In this document: positions 24,301-36,413 of the stretch, one piece after another
How the letters are laid out: each line of letters begins with the position of its first letter
How positions within the stretch are numbered: the stretch's first letter is position 1
From: Blepharisma japonicum
Lineage: Eukaryota > Ciliophora > Heterotrichea > Heterotrichida > Blepharismidae
Direction of reading: 5' to 3'
Length of the DNA stretch: 60,160 nucleotides
NCBI GenBank assembly: GCA_949751835.1
Contig: CATKHK010000144.1
Location: 1 to 60,160 of the forward strand
Notes under the pieces: generated by a model
Told to the model about the DNA's origin: nothing
Seen by the model: only the letters and a program-made list of their open reading frames with translations
The model's database searches: none
Program-made: the position numbers and the translations under genes

Positions 24301-27300
24301 CTGGAAAGATTAGTTCTGATAGCTGCACACTAGATAAAATGTTCACTCAAGGCTCAGACTCAGTCGATTCCACCCTTACATTTTCATTTACAACTGTGAA
24401 TCCTATTCCTACAGGTGGGAAAATTGTGATTACTCTAACATCAGGTGCTTGGACATTGCAGTCTTCAGCTCCTCTTGTGAGCACCTGCCAAGGAGTTGGG
24501 TTCACTGACCAATCCACATCGCTGAAGCAATCATGCTCTCCATCAGGAACAACAGTCACATTAACTCAATTTTCTCAGATTGCCGCAGGACAGATAACCG
24601 TAAAATTGTCCCATGTCATCCCGACCTCTACCGCCACAACAGCATTAACTTGCTTTACAGCTGTGAATACTTATGATGCAAATGGATATGTTATAGATTC
24701 TGTATCTAGTAGCTTAGCTAACTCTCTAACTGTGCAAACTTCAACTGCAGCAGGAACCACAAACGCTAATTCTTTTATTTCTAAAGCTTATCCAAATGTT
24801 CCTGGGGCAACCGCTGACATATATTTAACCTTTTCATTATCAAAGGCAGTCCCTCAGTATGGTATAATATCAATCACCCCAGGATTTGTCAGTTCTTTAG
24901 CTCTCTCCTCTGGAGACGTCTCAAGTGCTTGTTGGACTGACCAAGACTATTACTCTTGCACTGTTTCAGGCACCTCTATTCAGATACAATTAAGTAATGC
25001 TCTTGCTGTCAATACGGCAATGAAGGTGTATTTGGATATGGCTTTAATTCTTCCTACCAGCAATTCTACTTCAACAGGCTGGACAATTTCATCCTCATGG
25101 GGTGGTGTCTCAATTACAGCTGATTCTACTTCTGCTTCACCTGCAACATTCCAGCAGACAATAGGAACTGCTGTGAGTTTTGCTATCGCAGTAGCTTCAA
25201 TTTTGCCTGTTAATTCACAAACTGCAGATGAGACAAGTTCTTATACATTTACTTTCACATCAGCTGTTGTGGTTGCTGCGTCTGATTCATTTGTAATTGA
25301 ATTCCCTAAGGACTTTAGTCCTCTTCTTGGGCTTGCCAGTGCTGTATTTCCTGACTGCTCACCTAATAGTTTTTATACAACTTGCAGCTCAACTGCATTA
25401 GGAATTTCAGTCGGGACTTATTGCAGTGTTGACCATTGGAAGCTTACTGTGACAGGAATTACTAAGGCAACAACTTCGACTACTTCAAGTATTGATATTA
25501 CTGTGGATGGGATCCAAAACCCAGCAGCAGTTACAACCGGAAAATTCAGCTTTTACCAATATGGCTCAGATGGATCTGTTAAGGCTTATGTACAGAAATC
25601 CGGTACAGTGACTACTACAGCCCTTGCTTCAACGATGGTTATGCTTAAAGATGCAACAGTGGATGTTTCAACTCTTTCGAAATCAGCTACGTATACTTTT
25701 GATTTCTACCTCTCTTCATCCACCACCTTTACTACAGACCACATCATCTCCATCTATTTCCCATCACAATTTAATAACAAATTAAGAAACGGAAGCACAG
25801 TGCCTTGCAAGGCTGTCTACTATGACGAATCATCCTCATCTACCAGCACCACAACAAGTAATACTTTAAGCTCTGCAACCTCATGTTCAATCTCTGGAAG
25901 CAACGTCACTATTCCTTTCCCAAGTTCAATGACAGCAGCCACTGCAACAACCTCAAGGATCCAACTCCAGCTGACTGGCTTCTACAACCCTGAATCAGCC
26001 ATATCAAGGACTACAGGATGGGACGTGACTGATTATTCTACTTTTAGTGGCTCGACTAATTATGACAGTTTCAGCAATAAGTTTTCAATAGCTATTAACC
26101 AAAACAGCAAGACCCAAATATACGCAGAAAGTTGGCCTAACCTTAACTCAGCTTATATTGGATATTCAATAGGTCAAGGAAATGGGTATTCATCTTCTCC
26201 TAGCCAAAGCTCATCAAAAATTGGATTATTGCCTGGGCAGCAAAGCTCTGATATCACTGTATCGATTCTTGATAGCAATAGCTGGCCTATGAAGTCAAAG
26301 TCATATAAACTGACCCCAACTACAAACGCAAATTACCCTGATAGTGGAAACCTTAAATATACGTCAGCTTACTATGGCTTCACTGTTTATCAGATGGTTG
26401 GCCAGTTTACTTTCAGAGTAGCAGCATCAAGCAGTGCAGCAACTGGAATTTATTATATCGATTGGGGAACACCTACAGAAAAACTGCAAGATGGAGTTCA
26501 AAATCCTTTATATGTCGCTCCAGCAAGTGTAATGATAGAAGTCTGCAGCTCCTTATCCGCTGTAACTATTACTGTTGACACTTTGCCAACCTTCTATCAA
26601 TACTACGCCAGCATTCCAATCAAAGTATCTCTTGCCAATGCCCCTGCAACCCAATTAATAGTTACCCCAACATTTTCAGTCGCAGGATTCACAATTACCC
26701 CTACTTCTCTTACCTTTAGCCCTGATGTTAATGCTCTTTATTTCCAAGTTTATGTTGGCTCAACCTATGCAGCCTCTACAACCACACAACCAAGCATTAG
26801 CTATGCATTGTCAGGGACAGATGCTGCTGCCTTTGCAGCACCAAGCAAGCAGACAGCAACTGTTTCAGCGACTTATCCTAGCATTGTGACAGCAACTCCA
26901 GGATTATCAGTGACCAAGGTAAGTGCTTCTGAAGTTAAAGTTTCAGTCACATCGACAATTCCTGGAGTTTTGTATTGGGGAGTTGGATGTCAAGGTTCTC
27001 CAGTTCTCACATTTTCTGGCCTTTCAGCTTTAGTTTCTGACCTTGTGACACCATCTAAATCTATTCAAACTCTACAGGAACAATTAGCTTACCAATATCA
27101 GAATACACAAACTGATATTGATACTACAAAAGGGGACACTGATATTAATTCATTTTTCAAAAGAATCCACTCAGAGCATTGCAGTGACTATTGGGCTTCT
27201 TCACAGGTTATTAGTACGGCTGGAGCAATCATTGATTTGAATTGGCTAATGGCAGGAACTAGCTATACTTTTTCTGCTTATATTGCCACCAAATTGACCA

Positions 27301-28130
27301 ACAATACATCTGCTTATCCTCTAAGTACCTATAACTTTACTACAGACGCAGTAGCACAATACTATACCACATCTGTCACTTTCTCAGGAACTGTTTCTCA
27401 AACCTCAAGCAGCAGCATTGCTAAAGTCTTAGGCAAAAATATGGGTGTCAACCCTTCATGGCTCACTTTCGTAAGCACATCCCGAAGAATGCTCCAAACA
27501 TCTACTGATACTAGCTCTACAACAACATTTACTTATAATGTCCTTTCTGATAGCAGATATCCACTCTATACATCTTCAGCCATGATTTCTAATCTCAATA
27601 CTAATCAGGCTCAGGCAACTTCTGACTTTTCTAGCCAATTATCATTGACCTCAACAAGTATGGGGACATCAACAGCTATTTCGACTGGAACAACTCCATC
27701 ATGGTCCACTGCTCCATCAAAAACCGCAATGACTGATACCTCTGCGACTTTTAGTGCGGCTTCTTCACAGGCTGGAACAATATATGCTACTTGCTCAAGT
27801 AATGACCTCACAGGCCACATTACTTATGCATGGCAAGTTACTGCTGGATTAGATTCAACTACAGAAAAAGTTCCTTCAGCAAATGTAGCCAGTGTTGCTT
27901 CGACCACTGAAACTCTTACAGTTCCAGGTTTGACCGCAGGGACTTCTTATGTTTGCTATTTCACTGCTTGCAATAGTTACCCAGTAACACCTTCTTGTAT
28001 AGATTATACCTCAACAACTCCTTTGAGTAGCATATCATTTAAAACTTCTGGATCCTCAGGCAATGACAGCAGTGCAGTCATGATGGGCGCAAGTGCAGCT
28101 TTGGCCTTCATCTTAACCTTACTTAATTAA
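21309..28130 (+). CDS. BSP5: large secreted GPI-anchored surface protein (2273 aa)
   Basis: The conserved ATG at 21309 gives a signal peptide (MKSLIGFLALIWLAFGDPS) whose Trp is TGA; this is the only TGA against 30 TGGs in the gene. A start after the TGA would remove the signal peptide, so I chose 21309. Visible parts: WWKD N-terminal domain; Cys-containing beta-rich repeats, ATFYECWAK at about 646; FTQGSDSVDSTLTFSF at about 1013 with CQGVGFTDQS at 1060; a related module from about 1305 (TADETSSYTFTF); a Calx-beta/Ig-like stretch near 1780; RRMLQ at about 2060; a fibronectin-III-like end (LTVPGLTAGTSYVCYF, about 2208); and a Ser/Gly/Asn stretch plus hydrophobic end (ASAALAFILTLLN), a standard GPI-attachment signal. 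Very rich in Ser and Thr. Probably an abundant cell-surface antigen or adhesin; ligand unknown. Confidence 0.92.
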
Positions 28131-28669
28131 GATTTATCTTTAACATTGCGTTTTTGATTAAGTATTTTAACAACTTCTTAAAAGGAAAATTAAACTAAAA
28201 TTTAAGCTTATTATTTGGCATTTAAATTAAGCTAATCTTTATCTCAGGTTAGGAATTATAGAGAGGCTTGAAAAACGCATATTTAATTAATTTTTATTTT
28301 TTCAAATCATCTGATTTCTTTTGATTTTCTTTTACTTATATTTCATATGATTATTTTCTATTTACTCAAGCCATGTTGATTCCTTTTTTCTCATTTTATA
28401 TTTTATAGTAGAAATGAAGCTGCTATATAATAAAAATGCTTCAGATAATATTCAAGACCATCTTTTGTATTTATCTATAGCCTTAGAGTTTTATAAACTA
28501 CTTCATCAACATATTAGCAGCTATGATCTTAATTAATGGAATATATTTCTTTTTTGAAGCATAGATATCGCCATTAGAGTTTCATGTAAACTCAAGATTC
28601 AATAAAAGTCCTAGTTCTTTAACGGTGAATTTTAAAGAAAAAAAGAGTGTAATTTATTATAAAGGGCCA
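28131..28669. other. 3' flank of BSP5, shared with BSP7 and BSP6
   Basis: Noncoding AT-rich flank. The first part (TTAAACTAAAATTTAAGCTTATTATTTGGCA-like) and a later block (GAAGCTGCTATATAATAAAAATGC near 28414) recur after BSP7 and, more diverged, after BSP6. This shows that the duplicated unit extends past the gene into the WDP fragment at 28670. Confidence 0.6.
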
Positions 28670-29272
28670 TCTATTCTTGAGTTTTATCTATGCTAGAAGC
28701 TCTCAAAGACATAAGAAGCTGAAAGATATTTCTTTAATTAAAAATTCGTATTTCAATAATTTAACTTTACTGATTATTAACTAATTACAAAGCACCTAGG
28801 GCAATTCTCATTAGAAGATGATTAACAAAGATTTCTAGAGAATCAGAAGAAATTTCGCTAGCATCAAGCAATGCAGCAACAATTTTGAATGGAATCGGGT
28901 TTTTCTTTAACAATAAAGACTTAAAAAGTATTAAAATCCCATTTGCAGACTTATCAAGCAATTCTTTCATAAAAACTGATTTTTCCAATAGCGATTTAAG
29001 CCGTATGGATTTTACCTTTTCAGTTATTTGAAATTCAGATTTTTCTAATTGTAAACTAGGTCGGTCAAAGCTTTCAAATTTTGTATTTGCAGAAGAATAT
29101 AAAGCTGCAGGAATTGTGATTTCAAAATGTGAAAAATATATTGCTGTATTATGCAAAAAAGCAGAAAGTTCCATGAGAGGGTTTAAAAATTCTTATATAA
29201 AGCTTTATTGCGTTAAGCCACAAATTGAAGCCAACCCATTTATATCAAATAAATTACCAAAAATATACTATT
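28670..29272 (+). pseudogene. WDP6: decayed pentapeptide fragment
   Basis: Matches residues about 55-235 of WDP3. The best segment (about 28837-29175) reads ESEEISLASSNAATILNGIGF and the pentapeptide block FADLSSNSFIKTDFSNSDLS on the plus strand. Earlier parts are out of frame (TAACAAAGA where paralogs have GACAAACAA), and no start or propeller is left. It lies at the same position after BSP5 as WDP7 after BSP7. Confidence 0.8.
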
Positions 29273-29474
29273 AAATTTTTTAACAACCCTGTAACTAAAG
29301 AAAGAAAGTAATTTTTTTTTGACAGTAGGCATAAGCTAATAAAGTGATTAAATCGCTTTTAATTATAAAATTTATATTTGTATTACAGCTATTGAGACTT
29401 TAGGCAAATAAATAGAATTATAATAATAGATTAAAGAACGCTAAGCATATTTATTGTGCTATTACTAAAGCCTT

Positions 29475-30359
29475 CTTTTCAGGCTAAGACCTATCAGGTC
29501 GTTTTCTGCAAAAACAAGGAGTTAGTCGTCAGCCACGTGATCAGCTTTACTAAATACCTAATTGGCAAAGGTTTTATTCGATATTCCTGCCTGATTTTTT
29601 TTAACTTGAAAATGCTTGAGATACTGCATTATCTATTCTTAAACTATATTTTCAGTTTTAGTTTAATTTTCCTTACTACAGACTCTTTTCCTTGGGTTTT
29701 TAAATAAATTTCTATTTGATTTTACTTAAATAGCTAAAATTCGGCTCCATTTTTCTTCAATTTTTATATGAGTTGACAACTTAAAAATTGAATTTCTTCA
29801 ACTCATGCTTTTAACTAGGATAATTAAGTTTCCTATAACTCCTATGTTTGGAAAAGGGTTATTACCTCATTTTCTCCCTGAATTTTAAAAAATTTTCATC
29901 AAAATTCAGCTCTATTGATTCCCTGCCAAAATTCCGGGCTTTTAGTTGCAAAGTTTTATTGGTTATTTCGACACCAAACTTAAACTGTCAGCTCTTTCAT
30001 TCAATATCTTCTCATTACTCTCTTCTATTGTCTTGGATCCTTCTTAAATCAGAATTCCAAAAAATTTCGTCAAATTCAGAGCCTAAAACCCCAAAAATTC
30101 TTCCTTATTTATGTTTTCCTTCATCTTTTTCACCGAATCTATTTCCAAAAATATTCCCATACCTTCCATCTTCTTTTCTGAGCCAGAAGCTTAATTTTTG
30201 TCTCCGGCATCTTTATAATTATAGACTTGCACGGAAAAAATCATATATATAGTGAAAGTTAGTAAAGGTTCGATGGGTGCAACAAAAAAAAATCGTTAAT
30301 TTTTTTTTGGGATTTATTTTTGCAATGCACTTAAGTTAATATGGATCTAAAACTCAAAA
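29475..30359 (+). promoter_or_regulatory. Conserved BSP upstream block (BSP6)
   Basis: Same block as before BSP5 and BSP7, starting further out: TTTTCAGGCTAAGACCTATCAGGTCG here corresponds to about 40012-40036 in front of BSP7. The TATA-like CATATATATAGTGAAAG lies at 30242-30258, about 115 nt before the ATG. Although BSP6 is broken, its upstream region is as well kept as in the intact copies, so it may still be transcribed. Confidence 0.55.
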
Positions 30360-33300
30360 ATGAAAAGTCTTATAAGCTTTCTAGCCCTTATATGACTAGC
30401 TATTGGAGATCCTTCTAGGACGGCTAAAGATGGATATTTAGATCCTGGAAAAATCAGATGGTGGAAAGACAGTTGGGCTCCTAATCCTATTGAGCTCTCT
30501 CAAACCAATTCTGGGACCACTGGTGTTACTATGACTGTACATTTCAGACCTCAAACATCTTTACCCACAACTGGGAATATGGGATATGTTATTGTAACTG
30601 TGCCATCAGCTTTCTCATCCACAACAACCTATACTTCTAGCCAAATGGCAATTGCAGCGGATAAAGATCTTTCGTTTTCATTTCCTCTATCAACCTCATT
30701 ACCTAATGCAGGAGTTTATGGGCCTTTCCAAATAATTACTAGAACTTCAACATCTGGGCAAATCTACGACGCAAACTACGTTTTTGCTTGTGCCGCAGTT
30801 TCAGCCTCAGTTTCTTCTCCTTCTGCTAGCTCTTTGACAGTAAGTACAGTCACTTTAACCGCTACCACAGCAATTGTTGGCTCATCAGATGGACTTTATT
30901 TTACTTTTACAATTCCTTCTGGCATTAATCTTTGGAAACATGATATTTTTGAAATTGTCCCTGATAGCCGCTGGACTATGGCTTTAACACCAACCTGCGC
31001 TTCTGTCGATATTCAAAGCATTACTAACAATATCAAAGGCCCTAAAGGAGACAATAGCCTACCTTGTGCTGTTGCCCAATCTGGAGGGGCTAATGGAGGA
31101 TATAGAACTGCTAAAGCAAGCTCTGCAACTGCTACAAATAGTATTTATATATATGGACTTTCTCAAGATGTGATTATAACTTCAAGCTATCAAGTTAAAC
31201 TTCAAGTCTCCAGCTTTACTCTTCCTCTTGCAACTATTTCATCGTCAAGCTTCAACTGGAACCTGAAAATCTGGAGATGGGGAACCACCAATTTGCTTGC
31301 TAATTTTGCTGGAAATGGGCCATTGACACCTGCAGCTGGGGCTATAACAGTAAACTCATGGATTCCATTTAATACTAATGTGGAATCAACAGATATCCCC
31401 AATACTATAAACGCTTTTTATATCTTTACTAAACTTAATTTGCAAGCAGCTCATCCAATTACAACTGGATCAATTACTATTAACTTTAACAGCAATGTAG
31501 ACATTAATAATGGCAAATGGTGGCAAGATCCTTTTGATGGAAGCGGGCCAAATAATAAAGCCTTATGTTACTTGAATACCTACGCCAAAGGTGTGTCCTG
31601 CAGTGTAAGCACTTCAACCCAATCAGCAACTATCACCTTTGGTAGTACAAGTTCTGGCCTTGCTGCTAGTTCACCAATTTCAATTACTCTTTTAACGAAG
31701 ATTAGCTCAGGAGCTAAGATTAGGTCAGTAACAAGCAATGATGCAACTAATGAAGCTAATGTTATTGATCAAAATACTTCAGGATACTCTTTTACTTTTA
31801 GCAGCTCAGATACAACATCTTTGACATCAATGACTGATTTTCAGTTTTACGCAGCCAAAGGAACGGCGTGGAGTAGCTGAACTGCTGGAACAATCAAGTA
31901 TAAAGATTCAAGTCTTTGGACAGCAGGTTTACAAATAGGAGGCAATCTAGCTACTACTCAATACTTGATGTGGTCTGCGACGCCATCAACAACCTGGGCA
32001 GCCAATTATAATTTAGTTGTAAGCTTACCTTTTTCAGGCTCAGGGGTGCAATTGAACCAACCCTATATTAAATCAACTGCATTGTTTTTAGATGCTAAAA
32101 CAGCTAGCGGATTAACATCCGATGTCTCACTTAGTTCAAGTAGTGGTTCTAATTCTACAGGGCCAAAATCTGGAACCCCTGGATCAATTAGTATTGCAAT
32201 AGCTTCTAATTCGGTTCCGGCATCAACATATACTTATATCTTCGCATATGGAGATCCGTCAGATACAGATACTAAAGTAACTGCTCTTCCATTCGTGACT
32301 TCGAATGTTGCAACTTTCTATGAGTGCTGGGCTAAAGCTTCTCCTCCGTCAGGAACTACAGCAGCCTCTGAAGTTTCTAGCTACGTTTATTCAGTCGTTC
32401 CTGGATCAACAATAGATACTAGCTTACTATATCAACCTTTATGCACAGATAAATATGTTGGAATTCCAATTTATGTTACTTTTCACGCTCTTACTCTTGC
32501 ATTTAACTTTGCAGACTCAACCCACCATTACAATCTTGATATTTATTTTACATCAAGCTCAATCCCTGCTAACTTGGGTAGTGGCTTAGCTGATGGAAGC
32601 AATTTCCCTGTAGTCTCAGCTTCTACTGGGTATACTCCAAGTGCCACAATTACATATAATACAGTGACTATTAATGGGCTTTCGTTTGTGAATGCGAGTT
32701 CATCAGTTAATATGTGGCTTCCGAGTGGAAATAATGTAGGTTCAGCTGGATTCCTGACTTTTTATTATCTACAAGATGGAGCAGATCCTTCAATTAAGAT
32801 GGTATTATATACAAATTCGATTTCAGATGCTCTTGCTTATGGTAGCTCAAATGCATTATCCCCACCGTCACTTTCAAGCCCTGCAAGTGCATCTTATACT
32901 GTAGGAGGTTCTTCTGCTACCACTGCGACCCTCGCAACGTCATCATGAACCTCAATTTCTAATTATGTTGGAATTGGCTTATCTCCAGGCTTTACTTTGC
33001 CAAGCAGCTATACATTGGCTTTAGGAACAACAATATTAACACCAGTTTATGGTTATTCTTCATCAAGTAGCACATTTACAGGAGGCTTCGTTATTGGATT
33101 TATTCCAGCATCAGCTTCAATCTCACTTACTGACAGTGCGACTAATTTGGCTTTAAGTAACTTAAATGCTCCATTAACTACTGGAGCATCTGCAGATGCT
33201 ACTATGATGGGAAGTTTCGTTGTATATGCAACAGGTGCAATAGGAAGTGCATGCGAAGCTATAGGGTCAATTTCTAATATTAAGGTAAGTGCTGCTAAAA

Positions 33301-35236
33301 TTACATCAGATTCGTGCTCAATGGACAAGCTATACACTCAAGGTTCAGACTCAGTTGATTCTACACTCACACTTACATTTAAATGTAGAAAAAATTATGC
33401 ACCCAGTGGTGGCTGAGACTACAGGGAAATTGCTTCCATCAGCTAAGCCACTACCCAAGTTAGCAGGGATTGAGGATGATGTAAAAGAAATATCAAGATT
33501 GTAATGGTGGGTTGAGTCTTCAAAGTTAAATGTAAGAGTAAGAGCATGAAAAGTAGCATAAATTGGAATTCCAACATATTTATCTGTGCATAAAGGCTGA
33601 TATTTTAAGTTAGAGTCTGTTGTTGATCCAGGAATGACTGAATAAACATAGCTAGAAAATTCAGAGGCTACTGTAGTTCCTGACGGAGAAACTTTAGCCC
33701 AGCACTCATAGAAAGTTGCAACATTCGAAGTCACGAATGGGAGAGCAGTTACTGTAGTATCTGCGCTTGACGGATCTCCATATGCGAAGACATAAGCATA
33801 TGTTGATGCCGGAACCGAAGCTGAAGCTATTGTAATACTAATTGATCCAGGGATTCCAGATTTTGGCCCTGCAGAAGTAGAGCCACCAGTTGAACTAAGT
33901 GCAATTCCGGTTGTAGAACTGCTAGTTGTTATAGCATCTAAAAACAATGCAGTTGATTTAATATAGGGTTGGTTCAATTGCACTCCTGAGCCTGAAAAAG
34001 GTAAGCTTACAACTAAAACATAATTGGCTGATGAAAAAATATCCGAAAATCCTTACATTTGCAACTGTAAATCCAATTCCTGCCAATGGATGTATTAAAA
34101 TTACTCTTTCAAGCTCATTCAGTGTGTTCTCCTCCGCAAGCACATCAAGCCAAATTCCCAGTTGCCAAGGAGTTGGATTCACTGACTACTCTGCTACTTT
34201 ACCACAAAAATGCACCATTAGTTCATCAACAATTACTTTGTCTCAATTTGCCCAAATTGCTGCAGGAATAGTTACCGTAAAAGTGATGCATGTAATCCCA
34301 TCCTCCACCACTACAACCTCATTAACTTGTTTTACAGCTGTGAGTACTTATGATTCAAATGGATATCTTATAGACTCAGTGACTACAGGTTTAGCAAACT
34401 CTGTTACTGTAGCAGCTTCAAGTGCAGTCGGTACCACCTGCAATTTCCCTACAGACGCAGCAGCAAAATACTATAGCACATCTGTTACTTTCTCAGGAAC
34501 TGTTCCCTCATCCTCAAGCGCTAACATTGCTAAAGTCTTGGATAAAAACATGAGTGTCAACCCTTCATGACTCACTTTCGCAAGCACATCCCGAAGACTC
34601 CAAACATCTTCTGATACTAGCTCTACAACAACATTTAATTATTTTGTCCTTTCTGATAGCAGTAATCCAGTCTATACTTCTTCAGGCGCGATTTCTAATC
34701 TCAATACTAATCAGGCTCACGCAACTTCTGACTTCTCTAGTCAATTATCACTGACATCAACAACTATGGGAACATCAGCAGTTATTTCAACCGGAACGAC
34801 TCCAGCATGGTCCTCCGCCCCATCAAAGACCGCAATGAATGATACATCTGCAACTTTCACCGCGACTTCTTCACAGGCTGGAATAATTTTTGCTACTTGT
34901 TCAAGCAATGACCTCACTGGCCACATTACTTATGCATGGCAAGTTACTAATGGATTAGATTCAACTACAGAAAAGGTTCCTTCAGCAAATGTAGCCAGTG
35001 TTGCTGCTACTGCTGAAACTCTTACAATTTCAGGTTTGACTGAAAAAACTTCTTATATTTGCTATTTCACTGCTTGCAATAGTTACCCAGTAACACCTTC
35101 TTGCATTGATCATACCTCAACAACTCCTTTGAGTAGCATATCATTTACAACTTCAGGATCCTCAGGAAATAGCAGCAGTGCAGTCATGATGGGCGCAAGT
35201 ACAGCTTTGGCCTTTATCTTAGCCTTACTTAACTAA
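30360..35236 (+). pseudogene. BSP6: surface-protein gene broken by an inverted insertion and a large deletion
   Basis: The start (ATG 30360), signal peptide with TGA, and N-terminal domain are intact, and the frame is open to about 33380. At 33381-34060 a 680-nt segment of another BSP copy is inserted in reverse, shifting the frame by two. The new frame (from about 34060) is open to the end and keeps TVNPIPANG, CQGVGFTDYS, the FN3-like end and the GPI tail (ASTALAFILALLN). At about 34436 the sequence jumps from AASSAVGTT to NFPTDAAAKYY, omitting roughly 840 residues in frame compared with BSP7. It has in-frame TGAs at 31878, 32946 and 34568 that intact copies lack, typical of relaxed constraint. 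The middle domain is of the BSP9 type, the ends of the BSP5/BSP7 type. Confidence 0.88.
33381..34060 (-). repeat. Inverted BSP segment inserted in BSP6, flanked by CTTACATTT
   Basis: Read on the minus strand this encodes YVLVVSLPFSGSGVQLNQPY through DGSNFPVVSATTG, the region also present in sense at about 32000-32632 of the same gene. The two therefore form long inverted-repeat arms separated by about 775 nt. The protein differs from BSP6's own copy (for example ITTSSSTTGIALSS against KTASGLTSDVSLSS), so it came from another paralog. The 9-nt string CTTACATTT occurs at 33372-33380 and again at 34052-34060, while uninterrupted copies have it once, like a target-site duplication. Confidence 0.8.
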
Positions 35237-36413
35237 GCTTAATCTTTAACTTTGCCTTTAATCAATTGATTTAATTCTTCTTAAAAAGAAAAATTCAACT
35301 AAAATTTTAGCCTATTTTGGCATTTAAATAAAGAGATAATCTTATGGCTAATTTGATAGATTTTTTAGTTTTTAATTAGATATTGCAGAGAGTCTAAACT
35401 AGTCCATTTTTTAATTTACTGTCAATATTCTTTCAGATTTTTGAATTCCTTCGATTTTTCTTTATTATGACTTATTTTTTATTTAAATAAACCATGCATT
35501 TTCTTTTGTTTGTTCTCTTACAATTTTTGCTTCCTTTTGGATTTTAAATTTTATTTAAGTAGGAATAAAATGCTCATATAATGAAAAATGCTTTGAGAAT
35601 CATTCCAACTCATTTTTTGTATTTATCATTTAGGATTTAACTAGGGAGTTTTCCTTGATTTAAATATTTAAAAAGGATTTATCATGCTTTATAAGAAAGT
35701 AAAAAAGCAATCTGCAATGTTTTTTAATTAAGTCTTCTATTTTATGTTATTTCTTTTTCTAGTTTCTTGATTTCAATGCCCTACTTTTAAGAATTATAAT
35801 AGGCGATATTGCCTTAGCACTCTGCTTTACGTCAATTTATTTTAGATTAAGCTCTGAAACACATAGTTCATTTTCATTTTTGCATGAATAACATTTTAAA
35901 CCTGATCATTTTTATAGGCTTCATATAATATACTTGTGAAATAAATTAGAAAAATAATATCACTTCAGATGATTTGAAGTTTTTGCCCTTAAAATTTTCA
36001 AATACGCTCATTTTATACAAATTTAATAAAATGAGATTAAATTTAAAGGTATTTTTTTAAATAGATAAATCAGAACTTTTATCATAAAAGAATATGTAAA
36101 TTTGCTAATGCTGGCAAGCTCAGTGATCAATAATGAGCGCTTATGCATAAGGGATCAAAATAAAATAGGTAATTTTCTTATTTATCTGTGAAAACGTTCT
36201 ATAGCGTTTTAAAATATTTTATTAGGTATTTTCAACTCAAAGTTGCTTTTCAATCACTTCAAAAATGATTATAAAAATTGCTTAATAAGCACAATGCCTA
36301 GAGATTTTTCTTCTAAGTTAAACTGCTGTATGGCCATAAGCAGCTATATTTTTTAATAAAAATATCTCTAATTATTAGTTACCTGGCAATTAGCTTATCA
36401 ATTTATATTAAAG
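35237..36413. other. 3' flank of BSP6, no gene seen
   Basis: About 1.2 kb without a credible frame. The first 400 nt are a diverged version of the BSP5/BSP7 3' flank (TTTGGCATTTAAATAAAG, then GAAAAATGCTTTGAGAATCATTC). An AATAAA sits about 95 nt after the stop and may be a poly(A) signal. The rest has no similarity I can detect in the window. Confidence 0.5.

Noticed and set aside
24005-24559. Minus-strand frames inside BSP5, BSP7 and BSP9
   Set aside because: Complement of Ser/Thr-rich coding sequence, which rarely yields stops in antisense; no signal of their own.
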